Positions 6,870-15,531 are shown, numbered from the stretch's first letter. The stretch: 64,000 bases of DNA from JAOZPE01 sp964601275 (GCA_964601275.1 CAZRMV010000010.1:1-64000); one strand, 5' to 3'. Notes: a model not told the origin generated them from the sequence alone. Program-made: numbers and translations.

Positions 6870-7859
6870 ATGAGCGACCTCCGCAAGACCATCGAGCCGC
6901 CGGTGAACCCACCGGAGAATGCACCAGCAAACGTGCCGGTGGATGCACCGCAGAACCCGCCGGAGGGGCAGCCGCGCCGCACCGTGCATCGCATGGGCGA
7001 GCCGCGCCGCAACAAGCCGCCCTGGCTGAAGGTGCGCCCGCGCTCGACCGCCGAGTACTTCGAGCTGCGCGAACTCTTCGCCCGCACCCGCCTGAACACC
7101 GTCTGCGCCGAGGCGAAGTGCCCCAACACCGCCGAGTGCTGGGCCGAGCGGACCGCCACCTTCCTCATCCTGGGCGACCACTGCACCCGGCGCTGCACCT
7201 TCTGCAACATCGGCTACGCCTGGACCGGCCGGGTCGACCGCGATGAACCCCGCCGGCTGGCCGAGGGGGTGGCGCAGCTCGGCCTGCGCCACGTGGTGCT
7301 CACTTCGGTCGACCGCGACGACCTGGACGACGGCGGCGCCTCCATCTTCGTCGAGAGCATCGAGCGCCTGCGGCGGCTCGATCCCGCCCCGAAGATCGAG
7401 CTGCTCACTCCGGACTTCGCCGGCAAGGAGGGCGCGTTGGAGAGCGTCCTGGACGCCGCCCCGGAGATCTTCGCCCACAATCTCGAGACGGTACGGCGCC
7501 TCTATCCCGGGGTGCGGCCGCGCTCGAGCTATGAAGGTTCATTGCGGGTCTTGGCCCGCGCCCACGCGCACGACCCCCGCCCGGTGGTGAAGACCGGCAT
7601 CATGCTGGGACTGGGCGAGGAGATGGACGAGATCGAGGAACTCATGCGCGACTGCGTCGAGGCGGGCGTGCGCATCCTCACCATCGGCCAATACCTGCAA
7701 CCCACGGTGAAACACCACCGCATCGAGCGCTTCTACACTCCCGAGGAGTTCGCCGAACTGGCTCGACGCGGACGCGAACTGGGCTTGGACTGGGTGGAAT
7801 CGGGTCCCCTCGTACGCTCTTCCTACCATGCCGCGCGCCAGCACGAAGCTCTCGCCTGA
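6870..7859 (+). CDS. lipA: Lipoyl synthase
   Basis: Radical SAM enzyme that inserts two sulfurs into octanoyl chains on lipoyl domains of 2-oxoacid dehydrogenases and the glycine cleavage system. Both iron-sulfur motifs are intact: the auxiliary cluster Cys set in VCAEAKCPNTAECW and the radical SAM motif CTRRCTFC. Other hallmarks are LTSVDRDDLDDGGA, FAHNLETVRRLYPGVRP and the C-terminal GPLVRSSYHA. The protein is 329 residues. An unusual proline-rich N-terminal tail (about residues 9-36, PPVNPPENAPANVP) precedes the conserved RRNKPPWLKV. The gene overlaps the sensor kinase start by 32 bases, so the two are translationally coupled. No lipB is visible in the window. Confidence 0.96.
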   Translation: MSDLRKTIEPPVNPPENAPANVPVDAPQNPPEGQPRRTVHRMGEPRRNKPPWLKVRPRSTAEYFELRELFARTRLNTVCAEAKCPNTAECWAERTATFLILGDHCTRRCTFCNIGYAWTGRVDRDEPRRLAEGVAQLGLRHVVLTSVDRDDLDDGGASIFVESIERLRRLDPAPKIELLTPDFAGKEGALESVLDAAPEIFAHNLETVRRLYPGVRPRSSYEGSLRVLARAHAHDPRPVVKTGIMLGLGEEMDEIEELMRDCVEAGVRILTIGQYLQPTVKHHRIERFYTPEEFAELARRGRELGLDWVESGPLVRSSYHAARQHEALA

Positions 7860-9201
7860 TCCCGCCTTCCTCCTGCCCGCCCGGCAGTGGGCGGCGATGG
7901 GCGTGCTGGTCCTCGGCGTGCTCGCCGCGGTCGTGATCGGCCTGTGGCAGTTCCAGCGCCGCGCCCACGACTACCTGCGCGAGGCCCTGGGTGAGCAGGT
8001 CGAGGGCTTCGCCGTCACCATCGCGGCCACCGTTCCCGGCGATTCCCTCGCCTTCTGGGCGCTGCGAGCCCAGCAGGAGGAGTGGACCCCACCCCTGCAG
8101 GCAACCCTCACCCGTGTCCGCCAAGACAACGACCTCGCCAACCTCTTCCTCTGCCTTCCCGGGGGCGAAGTCGTTCTCGATGTGAGCCAGAGCCTGTTGT
8201 TGGGCGAGGTGAATCCCTTCCTGGCGCTGGACGCGGCCGAGGTGGAGATCGTGCGCTCGGGCATCGCCACCCACTCGCGTCTGTACCACACCGTGGGCGA
8301 CGAGTTCTTCATGAGCGGTTACGCGCCCATCTACGACTCGCTCGACGAGGTCGCCGGCTTCGTCGGGGTGGAAGCCGGTGTGGGCTACTTCGACGCCCTG
8401 GGGCAGTTGCGCCGGAGCCTCCTCTTGATCGGCGCGACCGTGGTCGTCCTGGTCACGCTGTTGATGCTGGTGTGGCTGTTCTACGCCCGGCGCCTGGCCC
8501 GGGCGCGGCAGGCGCTGCTGCGCAACGAGACCCTCTCGGCCATGGGTCGGATGACCGCGGGCATCGCCCACGAGATCCGCAACCCGCTGGGCATCATCAA
8601 GAACACCGCGCAGCTCCTGAAGGAAGACCTTGAGGAGAAGGGGGTCGAGGCCGAACTCATCGAGTACATTCCCGAGGAAGTCGACCGTCTCAACGAGATC
8701 CTCACCGGCTACCTCGATTTCGCGCGGCAGGCTCCGCCCCGGCGCGTCGAGCTCGACCTGACCCGCCTCTTGCGGCGCACCCTGAAACTCTTCGAGACCG
8801 ACTTCAAGGACCACGCGATCGAGGTCGAGGAGAACTTCCCGGCGACTCCGGTGAAGGTGGACGGCGATCCCCACCGCCTGCAGCAGGTCTTCCTGAACCT
8901 CATCCTCAACGCCCTGCAGGCCATGCCCCAGGGAGGACGACTCAGCTTGGAGTTGACCGAGCAGGCCCAGGCGGTGAAGGTGGAGATCAGCGACACCGGG
9001 GTCGGCTTGGAGCCCCAGGATGCGCGCCATCTCTTCGAACCCTTCGTCACCAGCAAGGAGAAGGGCAGTGGCCTGGGCCTGAGCGTGGTGCGGGGAATCG
9101 TGGTGGAAGATCATGGCGGCCGCGTCCAGCTCACCGGCGCGCCGGGGAAAGGGGCCACCGCGGTGGTCGAACTGCCGCGGAGGGCACCAAGGGACGCCTG
9201 A
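7828..9201 (+). CDS. Two-component sensor histidine kinase (NtrB/AtoS type)
   Basis: A 457-residue membrane sensor kinase. Transmembrane helix 1 spans about residues 22-41, a periplasmic sensor region about 42-196, and helix 2 about 198-219. No HAMP or PAS domain is obvious. The HisKA box MGRMTAGIAHEIRNPLG puts the phosphorylated histidine at residue 248. The ATPase domain has the N box NLILNALQAM (around 357-366), DTGVGL (389-394) and GSGLGL (413-418). The periplasmic part holds SGYAPIYDSLDEVAGFVGVE, typical of Cache-like sensors. It overlaps lipA and is followed 33 bases later by its sigma-54 response regulator. Signal unknown. Starting at ATG 7828 gives the full helix 1. Confidence 0.93.
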   Translation: MPRASTKLSPDPAFLLPARQWAAMGVLVLGVLAAVVIGLWQFQRRAHDYLREALGEQVEGFAVTIAATVPGDSLAFWALRAQQEEWTPPLQATLTRVRQDNDLANLFLCLPGGEVVLDVSQSLLLGEVNPFLALDAAEVEIVRSGIATHSRLYHTVGDEFFMSGYAPIYDSLDEVAGFVGVEAGVGYFDALGQLRRSLLLIGATVVVLVTLLMLVWLFYARRLARARQALLRNETLSAMGRMTAGIAHEIRNPLGIIKNTAQLLKEDLEEKGVEAELIEYIPEEVDRLNEILTGYLDFARQAPPRRVELDLTRLLRRTLKLFETDFKDHAIEVEENFPATPVKVDGDPHRLQQVFLNLILNALQAMPQGGRLSLELTEQAQAVKVEISDTGVGLEPQDARHLFEPFVTSKEKGSGLGLSVVRGIVVEDHGGRVQLTGAPGKGATAVVELPRRAPRDA

Positions 9202-9234
9202 GGCCGCGCCTGCGCCGTCCACGAAAGGAAGACC

Positions 9235-10596
9235 ATGGCCCGCATTCTCGTGGTCGATGACGAAACGAAGATGCAGACCCTGCTCGCGCGCAAGCTGCAG
9301 CGTGAGGGCCACGAGGTACGCACCGCGGGCGACGGGACGGCCGCGCTCGACGCGCTCGAGGAACAGGCCGCCGACGTGGTCTTCACCGACCTGAAGATGC
9401 CCGGCCTGGACGGCATGCAGCTTTTGGAGAAGGTGAAGGAGCGCTGGCCCGCCACCCGCGTCATCGTGATGACCGGCCACGGCATGGAGGTGCGCACCGC
9501 GGTGGCGGCGATGAAGAGCGGCGCCTACGACTACCTCACCAAGCCGCTCGACCTGGACGAGCTCGTCCTGCTCGCCGAGCGCGCGGCCCGCGAGAAGGAA
9601 CTCTCCCGCGAGAACGAGCGGCTGCGGCAGGTGGTCGACCGCCAGAACCCGAAGTGGGAACTGGTGGGGGAGAGCCCGGCCATCGCGAAGGTGAAGGAGA
9701 TGGTGCGCAAGGTCGCGCCGACCGACGCCACCGTGCTCATCCGGGGCGAGAGCGGCACCGGCAAGGAACTCACCGCCCGGGCCCTCCACGCCCACAGCCG
9801 GCGCGCGAAGAAATCCTTCCTCGCGGTCAACTGCGCCGCCATCGCCGACACCCTGCTCGAGAGCGAACTCTTCGGTTACGTGAAGGGCGCGTTCACCGGC
9901 GCGGACCAGGACAAGGCGGGCTACTTCGAACTGGCCGATGGGGGCACCCTCTTCCTCGACGAGATCGGCGAGGCCAACGGCCAGGTGCAGGCCAAGCTGC
10001 TGCGCGCGCTCGAGGAGAAGACCTTCATCCCGGTGGGCGGTCACCGCGAGATCGAATCGGATGTGCGCATCGTCGCCGCCACCCATCGCGACCTGGAAGC
10101 TCTCATCGCCGAGGGCCGCTTCCGCGAGGATCTCTTCTACCGCTTCAACGTCTTTCCCATCGAGTTGCCGCCGTTGCGCGAGCGCATCGACGACCTGCCG
10201 GCCTTGAGCGCGGCGCTGCTGGAACAACTGGGCGCTTCCATCGACGATCTCGATCCGCGCGTCCTGCCCCTCCTGCGCCAGTACCCCTGGCCGGGCAACG
10301 TGCGTGAACTGCGCAACATCCTCGAACGGGCGATCATCCTGGCCGCGGGCGGAACCATCGGGCCCGAGCACATCCTCCTGCCCGCGGCCGCGGGCGGCGA
10401 CGAGGACGCGCTGGACGGAAGCGAACCCCTGAACCTCAAGATCGAGGACCACGAGCGCCGGCTCATCCGTCTCGCCCTGCGGCGGGCCTCGGGCAACAAG
10501 ACCCGCGCGGCCGAGCTGCTGGGCCTCACCCGGCGCGCGCTCTACAGCCGGATGGAGCGGCTGGGTCTGCCCCTGGAAGGGGGCGAGGAAGGATGA
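9235..10596 (+). CDS. Sigma-54-dependent response regulator (NtrC family)
   Basis: A 453-residue activator of sigma-54 RNA polymerase, partner of the preceding kinase. The receiver domain (1-120) has DDE at 8-10, the phospho-acceptor D52 (VVFTDLKMPG) and K103. The AAA+ domain has Walker A GESGTGKE (171-178), the sigma-54 contact loop GAFTGA (218-223) and Walker B GGTLFLDE (236-243), all intact. A Fis-type helix-turn-helix is at the C-terminus (NKTRAAELLGLTRRALYSRM). ATG 9235 follows a GAAAGGAAG ribosome site. The first sequence fitting the -24/-12 consensus lies 160 bases after the stop, and a palindrome between them may be its binding site. Confidence 0.96.
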   Translation: MARILVVDDETKMQTLLARKLQREGHEVRTAGDGTAALDALEEQAADVVFTDLKMPGLDGMQLLEKVKERWPATRVIVMTGHGMEVRTAVAAMKSGAYDYLTKPLDLDELVLLAERAAREKELSRENERLRQVVDRQNPKWELVGESPAIAKVKEMVRKVAPTDATVLIRGESGTGKELTARALHAHSRRAKKSFLAVNCAAIADTLLESELFGYVKGAFTGADQDKAGYFELADGGTLFLDEIGEANGQVQAKLLRALEEKTFIPVGGHREIESDVRIVAATHRDLEALIAEGRFREDLFYRFNVFPIELPPLRERIDDLPALSAALLEQLGASIDDLDPRVLPLLRQYPWPGNVRELRNILERAIILAAGGTIGPEHILLPAAAGGDEDALDGSEPLNLKIEDHERRLIRLALRRASGNKTRAAELLGLTRRALYSRMERLGLPLEGGEEG

Positions 10597-10622
10597 GCCT
10601 CGCGTCCCCGCGCGGCCAGGGT

Positions 10623-10636
10623 GTACCCCTGGGTAC
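10623..10636 (+). promoter_or_regulatory. Perfect palindrome, possible enhancer site for the sigma-54 activator
   Basis: GTACCCCTGGGTAC is a 14-base perfect palindrome about 150 bases upstream of the predicted sigma-54 transcription start near 10784, the usual distance for activator sites. A second inverted repeat (CCATT, seven bases, AATGG; 10698-10714) lies near -78. Which, if either, is bound is unknown; a small hairpin is the alternative. Confidence 0.4.
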
Positions 10637-10757
10637 GATCCCGGGGGTCCAGAGCGCTGCGGTCCGGGAGGGTGCTCGCTGGGGAGGATCGCCCAACCCA
10701 TTGGAATGGAATGGATTAGGGAAGGAGCGAGGAGCGGGGGAGGCGCGATGGCCGCTC

Positions 10758-10773
10758 CGGAACGCCCATTGCA
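10758..10773 (+). promoter_or_regulatory. Predicted sigma-54 (-24/-12) promoter
   Basis: CGGAACGCCCATTGCA fits TGGCACG-N4-TTGCA with two mismatches, and the invariant GG and GC doublets are exactly 12 bases apart. It lies in the gap between the sigma-54 activator gene and the helical envelope protein gene. The predicted start near 10784 leaves a 37-base leader with a strong ribosome site. Confidence 0.6.
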
Positions 10774-10820
10774 GCGGAGGGGGTGAACGGCCGGGGGGTC
10801 CGGCCCGAGGGAGGCTTGCC

Positions 10821-12029
10821 ATGATCACCACCGCGCATCCAGAACGAAGCACCCGGGCGCCCGGGCCGCGGATCACCCCGCGGCGGGCCCGCTGGACCGA
10901 AGCCGCCTTCCGGTCGGATGCATCCGGCGTCGGAGCGGCCAGGTGGGCGTCGGCTTCCGGCAAGACCCGTCCTCCGGTGGGCCTGACGCTCCTGCTGGCC
11001 GCGGTGCTGCTGGCCCTGGCCACCGCGTTCCTGGCGCCCCAGCCCGCCCACAGCGCCGCGCTCGGTAGCGACCGCGAGCTTTTGGCCGCCGAACTGCAAC
11101 GCACCGACGCCATCCTCCAGCGTGTCGGCGAAGGCGTCCAGCAGACCAACAACCCGCGGCTGCGGGACCTCTTCATCCAGGCGGTGAAGATCCAGAAGAG
11201 GGCGAAGTGGCTCTTCGAGCGGGCCGGCGTGGAGATCGACGCCCAGACGAAACTGCACGTGCTCGAGCTGACCCGCCGCTCACGCGACCTGGCCCTGCGC
11301 GTGCAGCGCGAAGTGCGCCAGGGCGTCACCTACGAGGAACGGGCGCGCCGCCTGCTCGAACAATCGCGCACCCTGCTCGAACGGATCGACGAACACGACG
11401 ACCAGATCCACGATCGCCGCGTCCGCGCGGTCCTGGACAAGGTTCGCGACCAGTTGGGCGCGGCCGAACGGCAGTTCGCCGACGGCAACTTCGAGGTGGC
11501 CTTCCGCATCGCCCAATCCTCCCACACCCTGCTGCGCAACCTGGTCCAGGCGGCCCGTCAACGGATGAGCCGCGAGCGGCTGGAAGAGGAACTGCGCCGC
11601 ACCGACCAGCTCATCGAGCGGGTGATGCAGCGTGTCGGGGGAACCGAGAGATTGGGCCAGGCCCGACGCCTGCAGGAGCGGGCCCACCAGGCCTTCTCGA
11701 GTGAACGCAACGAGCAGGCCCTGCAACTGACCCTGCAGGCCCGGCGGATGGTGCGGCAGCTCCTGGGCGACGCCCAGGGACTGGCCACCCACGAGGATGT
11801 CGAGCAGGCGCTCGAGCGCTTCGACGCGCGGCTCGAACGGGTTCAGCAACACCTCGAGGACTCGAGCGACCCCCAGGCCGGCCGACTCGTCGACCAGGCC
11901 CGGCGGGCCCGCCGGCGCGCGGTCGAGGCCGACGCCCAGGGCGACTACGATCGCGCCTTGCAGCAGTTGCGGACCGGTCTGGATCTGTTGAACCGGGCCG
12001 CCCGCCGACTCGGCGCCCAGGACCACTAG
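10821..12029 (+). CDS. Exported helical (coiled-coil) envelope protein, unknown function
   Basis: A 402-residue protein with a long basic N-terminus (1-52), one hydrophobic segment (about 53-72, LTLLLAAVLLALATAF) ending in a plausible signal-peptidase site (PAHSAA), and an almost purely alpha-helical remainder rich in E, R, Q and L. Repeated helical pieces such as LLAAELQRTDAILQRVGEG, EEELRRTDQLIERVMQRVG and ARRLLEQSRTLLERIDEH look like internal repeats with the pattern L-RTD-LI-RV. No enzyme motif is seen. ATG 10821 has a GGGAGG ribosome site seven bases upstream. The predicted sigma-54 promoter at 10758 and the next-door beta-barrel gene suggest an envelope module controlled by the upstream two-component system. 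Family not recognised. Confidence 0.8.
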   Translation: MITTAHPERSTRAPGPRITPRRARWTEAAFRSDASGVGAARWASASGKTRPPVGLTLLLAAVLLALATAFLAPQPAHSAALGSDRELLAAELQRTDAILQRVGEGVQQTNNPRLRDLFIQAVKIQKRAKWLFERAGVEIDAQTKLHVLELTRRSRDLALRVQREVRQGVTYEERARRLLEQSRTLLERIDEHDDQIHDRRVRAVLDKVRDQLGAAERQFADGNFEVAFRIAQSSHTLLRNLVQAARQRMSRERLEEELRRTDQLIERVMQRVGGTERLGQARRLQERAHQAFSSERNEQALQLTLQARRMVRQLLGDAQGLATHEDVEQALERFDARLERVQQHLEDSSDPQAGRLVDQARRARRRAVEADAQGDYDRALQQLRTGLDLLNRAARRLGAQDH

Positions 12030-12045
12030 GCGACGGCGCGCCGCG

Positions 12046-13497
12046 GTGACCTTCCGATCGACGTCCTGCTTTCCGTGGATCGCGGCCGGCGTGTTCTGGC
12101 TGGCCGCGAGCCTGGTTCTGCCACCGACCGGGGCCGCTGCCCAGGACAGTCTCTTCACCGCCCAGGACAGTCTCTTCACCGACGGGGACAGCCTGCTCTT
12201 GGGGCTCGACCTGGATCCCCTGGCCGCCATCCTGCTTCCCGGAGAGATGCCCGCGGTCGAAACCACCACCCAGGTGCGCAGCGCGGTCGAGATGGGCTAC
12301 GACCGTTTCGCCCAGACCTATCGCTTCACCGACTCGGCCTTGCTTCGGGCAAGCGACGGCGGCCTCGATCTGGGAACCAGCCTGCGGGACACCGTCGACG
12401 TGTTCACCGAGATGCGAGCTCAAGCCGAGCTGCGGATCTCCCGCCCCTGGGGAACCCATCGCTACGAACTCCTTGGCCTGGGCTCTTTGGGCACCGAGTT
12501 GCGTCGGGGCTACCTGCAGGGCGTCTATCGCTATCGTCCCCCGCAGGACCAGTGGCGTTTCGACACCGAACTGCAGATGGAGGGACGCTTCTTCCAGCGG
12601 GGCTCTTCCTTCCAGCTCAGCCACGACAACCGGCGGGGCATGCTGCGCCTGCACGGGCGCCGCCGTCTGGGAGAGAACGCGCTGGTGGGGGTGAAGTTGC
12701 GCACGGAGACCCTCGACTACGATGGACGCAGCACCTACGAGTACGACCAGACCCGGTGGACCCTCGGCGCGACGGCGGACCTGCGCAACGGAAGCGGGTT
12801 CTACCTCGACCTGGAGGGCGGTGGGGGGCGGCGGTCGGTGCCCGACAGCACCCAGATCTCCTACCGGCGGGGGTTCGTCCAGGGCGATCTCTTCCTGCCG
12901 CTGGGAGGCAGTGGTTCGCTCTCCTTCTTCACCGCCGCCGAACGCCGGGTCTTCCAGGATCCCGGAACCCGCTCACCCTACTGGGATCTCGTGTTCGAGC
13001 CCGAACTTCGCATCGCGCTCTCGGAGAACTGGAGGCTGCGCCCGCGTGCCCCCCAGGAGGTATTGCTCTACGACATCGACGACCAGGTCTACCAGGACAC
13101 CTGGCTGGGACAGGTCGGGCTCGAGCTCGCCCGCCGCTTCAGCGCGCTGGAACTCGCGCTGGAACCACGCTGGACCTGGAACGTCTCTCCCTTCGACACC
13201 GACGACGAATTCCGCCAACCCTCGGTCGCGGTGAGCGCGCGCTTGCAGGGCACCGGCAGCCTCTGGTTCACCTTCACCGAGGAGATCGGTTGGCGCAACT
13301 ACGAGGATCCCCCGCAGGACTCGGTCGTGGTGTACACCGATTACCGCTTCTTCCGCACCACGCTGATGGCCTCGTGGACCTTCCTGCAGCGCCTCAGCCT
13401 GCAGGCCTTCGTCAGCGATGAACCCGACATCCACGTCCGCGAGGAAGACGACAACCGCCTCGGCCTGTATAGTCTCACCCTGCGCGCTGATTTCTGA
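12046..13497 (+). CDS. Outer-membrane beta-barrel protein, unknown function
   Basis: A 483-residue protein with a signal peptide (1-32, WIAAGVFWLAASLVLPPTGA and cleavage near AAA-Q) followed by a region of alternating-polarity strands ending in TLRADF, a typical outer-membrane C-terminus with final phenylalanine. Roughly 16 or more strands are plausible. Just after the signal peptide an 18-base tandem duplication gives AQDSLFT twice. It begins 16 bases after the helical envelope protein gene, so the two form one transcription unit. GTG 12046 has only a weak ribosome site, suggesting translational coupling. Substrate or partner unknown; a trans-envelope pair with the helical protein is possible. 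Confidence 0.8.
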   Translation: MTFRSTSCFPWIAAGVFWLAASLVLPPTGAAAQDSLFTAQDSLFTDGDSLLLGLDLDPLAAILLPGEMPAVETTTQVRSAVEMGYDRFAQTYRFTDSALLRASDGGLDLGTSLRDTVDVFTEMRAQAELRISRPWGTHRYELLGLGSLGTELRRGYLQGVYRYRPPQDQWRFDTELQMEGRFFQRGSSFQLSHDNRRGMLRLHGRRRLGENALVGVKLRTETLDYDGRSTYEYDQTRWTLGATADLRNGSGFYLDLEGGGGRRSVPDSTQISYRRGFVQGDLFLPLGGSGSLSFFTAAERRVFQDPGTRSPYWDLVFEPELRIALSENWRLRPRAPQEVLLYDIDDQVYQDTWLGQVGLELARRFSALELALEPRWTWNVSPFDTDDEFRQPSVAVSARLQGTGSLWFTFTEEIGWRNYEDPPQDSVVVYTDYRFFRTTLMASWTFLQRLSLQAFVSDEPDIHVREEDDNRLGLYSLTLRADF

Positions 13498-13523
13498 ATC
13501 GTGGGAACGAGACAAGGAAGAAC

Positions 13524-14609
13524 GTGGTGATCGACGAGCCGGACGAGAGAGCCGAGGACGCCGGGATGGAACCTTCCGAGCAGGATGCAGGAAACGATCG
13601 GGCCCCAGGCGGGAGCGCAACACCGGCTGGTGATCCGGGCGTCGCCTTGTGGCAGGGCATCTACGAACGGCTGCGCGATCGCGAGGACCCACCGCGGCCC
13701 TGGACCGGCCCCGGGGAAGCCCCCTGGTCGGACGAGACCTTCTCGGCCGACTTCGCCCGGGTGACCGCGCGCGACGCGGAGACCACCGCGGCCGAGATCC
13801 AGTGCATCCTCTCGGCCTGCGGCCTGCCGCTGGAGGCCGCGCCGGGGAATCACTGGTCCATTCTCGATCTCGGTTGCGGTGACGGACGCCTTCTGTTGCC
13901 GCTGTGCCGGGGCGGGCACCGCGGATTCGGCCTGGACCTGGGACCTGCCCCGGTGCGCCGCCTGCGGGAACTGGCGAAGGCCCAGGGCCTGCACGTCGAG
14001 GCGCGGGTGGCCGACCTGCGCGACTGGTCCCGCGGTAGGGTGGTCTTCTCCGGGGCGGATCGCTTCGACCTGGTCCTGCTCTCCTTCGGAACCCTGGGCG
14101 CGGTTCCCCGGGAAGACGGCATGGCCCTGCTCTCCCGCGTGGCCGAGAGCCTCTCGCCGGGCGGCTGGCTCCACCTGGACCTGGGCCTGTCGACCGGATT
14201 CGCCGAAGAACTCGACGGCCGCCAGGAGTGGTGGGTCGCGGACGATTTCGTCACCGGGGCGGGCCGCCAACTCGTACTCGACGATCATTCTTTCGACCGG
14301 GAGGAAAGAGTGTACGTCCGGCGCAGCTTCGCGCTACGTCTCGAGGAGCCCTTGAAAGTGCGGGAAGTCCGTCAGACCACCCAGCTCTACGAGCGGGAGG
14401 AACTGCGGGCGATGCTGCAGGAGGTGGGCCTGGAAGTGGTCCACGAAAACGGCGATTTCTTCTTCAGTCCGTTCCAGCGCGATCGCAGCGAGAACCTGGT
14501 GGTGAGCGCGAGGAAACATCCCGTTGCACAACCTCCCGATCGCCCGGACTGGAATCTCCGCCGGTTTCTCGTCCGAGGGGGGGATGACCCCACTGGGGCA
14601 TCCTCGTAA
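13524..14609 (+). CDS. Class I SAM-dependent methyltransferase
   Basis: A 361-residue methyltransferase. After a variable acidic N-terminus (1-45), the Rossmann core starts at about residue 112 with SILDLGCGDGRLLLPL (motif I) and FGLDLGPAPVRRL (acidic loop), then VRVADLRDW-like motif II and FDLVLLSFGTLG (motif IV). The second half has LSPGGWLHLDLGL and a beta-rich end. GTG 13524 follows an AAGGAAG ribosome site 27 bases after the barrel gene. Such proteins methylate small molecules or proteins; the substrate is not readable. It may be cotranscribed with the envelope pair upstream, but this could be chance adjacency. Confidence 0.85.
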   Translation: MVIDEPDERAEDAGMEPSEQDAGNDRAPGGSATPAGDPGVALWQGIYERLRDREDPPRPWTGPGEAPWSDETFSADFARVTARDAETTAAEIQCILSACGLPLEAAPGNHWSILDLGCGDGRLLLPLCRGGHRGFGLDLGPAPVRRLRELAKAQGLHVEARVADLRDWSRGRVVFSGADRFDLVLLSFGTLGAVPREDGMALLSRVAESLSPGGWLHLDLGLSTGFAEELDGRQEWWVADDFVTGAGRQLVLDDHSFDREERVYVRRSFALRLEEPLKVREVRQTTQLYEREELRAMLQEVGLEVVHENGDFFFSPFQRDRSENLVVSARKHPVAQPPDRPDWNLRRFLVRGGDDPTGASS

Positions 14610-14656
14610 CCCTCAATGCGATAACAAGATCCATTGATCAGGTACACCCAACTGGA

Positions 14657-14686
14657 TTGACGCGTCCTCCACGATCTCTCTATGAT
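14657..14686 (+). promoter_or_regulatory. Predicted housekeeping promoter for the secreted protein gene
   Basis: TTGACG (14657-14662), an 18 bp spacer and TATGAT (14681-14686) make the best sigma-70-type match in the window. The leader to ATG 14789 would be about 95 bases. The surrounding gap is noticeably AT-richer than its neighbours. Confidence 0.6.
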
Positions 14687-14788
14687 GATCGGCCTTCGAT
14701 GGATCAAGCGTGAATCCATCGTTCTCCTGGGATCCGCGACCGACTCCCCTGAGGCGCCCCCTGTGACTTCAACGGAAAGGTGAAAGAC

Positions 14789-15412
14789 ATGAAGCAATGC
14801 TTCACGAGGGTCTTTCTCGTGCTCGCTGTCGTGGGCTTGATCATGGCTTCGGCCAGCGCCGCCCTGGCGGTGGCGAACTCCGACTACACGAAGACGGTCG
14901 AAAAGTATCCCCCACCGCCCGACTGTCCTCCGTACTGTCCGTTCATGATCTGCGTGATCTGCAGCCAGTCGGGAGGAACTCCGGGCGTCACGCCGGCAGT
15001 TGCCTTGGAGGTGAGCTACCTGATTCCCGATACGGCGGTGATCTCCGACTATTCCGTCGTGACGAGGGATGCGACCGGCCTGCCCGTCCCTCTTCCGGGA
15101 GGAGGAACACTGTCCTTCACTCGATGCGACAGTTGCTTCGGCGCCGCCGCCGATTCGATTCCTCCCGCCGGAATGCGCTGGCTGAACTTCCGCTCCCAGC
15201 CCGTGGATTGGACCAACGGTGTTCTCCAGTTCGTCCCGTATCCGGTCATGTCCAACGGAGCGCCGATTCCCCAGGCCTTCTGGGCCTCGGACACCGGTGA
15301 CGACAACGGGACCAGCACCGTGACGAACCTGCTGACCTCCTTCCCGGAGCAGCCGGTGGCCACCGACGAACAAGGATGGGGTGAGCTGAAGACGAAGTTT
15401 GCCGAGAAGTAG
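14789..15412 (+). CDS. Secreted cysteine-containing protein, unknown function
   Basis: A 207-residue protein with a clear signal peptide (residues 1-26, VFLVLAVVGLIMASASAALA). The mature start holds a cysteine cluster (PPPPDCPPYCPFMICVIC), and one more CDSC pair lies around residue 113. I start at ATG 14789, which has GGAAAGG seven bases upstream, rather than the GTG nine bases earlier. The C-terminus ends in WGELKTKFAEK, similar in shape to the tail of the secreted protein at 21690-22379. No family recognised. It has its own promoter upstream and a strong GC hairpin just downstream. Confidence 0.75.
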   Translation: MKQCFTRVFLVLAVVGLIMASASAALAVANSDYTKTVEKYPPPPDCPPYCPFMICVICSQSGGTPGVTPAVALEVSYLIPDTAVISDYSVVTRDATGLPVPLPGGGTLSFTRCDSCFGAAADSIPPAGMRWLNFRSQPVDWTNGVLQFVPYPVMSNGAPIPQAFWASDTGDDNGTSTVTNLLTSFPEQPVATDEQGWGELKTKFAEK

Positions 15413-15427
15413 TTTCGAAGCAGGAGT

Positions 15428-15451
15428 GGCCCGGCCGAGTGCGGCCGGGCC
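15428..15451 (+). terminator. Strong GC hairpin, possible terminator
   Basis: A perfect 10 bp stem (GGCCCGGCCG / CGGCCGGGCC) with an AGTG loop starts 15 bases after the stop of the secreted protein gene. There is no T-run, so termination would have to be Rho-assisted or of a GC-hairpin type. Confidence 0.5.
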
Positions 15452-15501
15452 GCTTCACGGGTGGGATTCTCCAGACCGGGTGGGTCCAGATTGTACCTCC
15501 C

Positions 15502-15531
15502 TTGCCTTGTTGGCGCGTTCTCTGCGATAAT
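15502..15531 (+). promoter_or_regulatory. Predicted promoter of the M6 metalloprotease gene
   Basis: TTGCCT (15502-15507), an 18 bp spacer and GATAAT (15526-15531) precede ATG 15602 by 70 bases. Confidence 0.5.

Noticed and set aside
7678..10701. A 1007-codon open frame opposite lipA, the kinase and the regulator
   Set aside because: It is the reverse shadow of three well-identified genes with compositional bias and no domain of its own.
10750..10773. A TGGCC box at 10750 as the -24 element of the sigma-54 promoter
   Set aside because: Its distance to TTGCA is too long. The GG at 10759-10760 has the exact 12-base spacing and was used instead.
14580..14610. GC hairpin at the end of the methyltransferase gene as a terminator
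   Set aside because: The stem is imperfect and lies within the coding end; no T-run follows.
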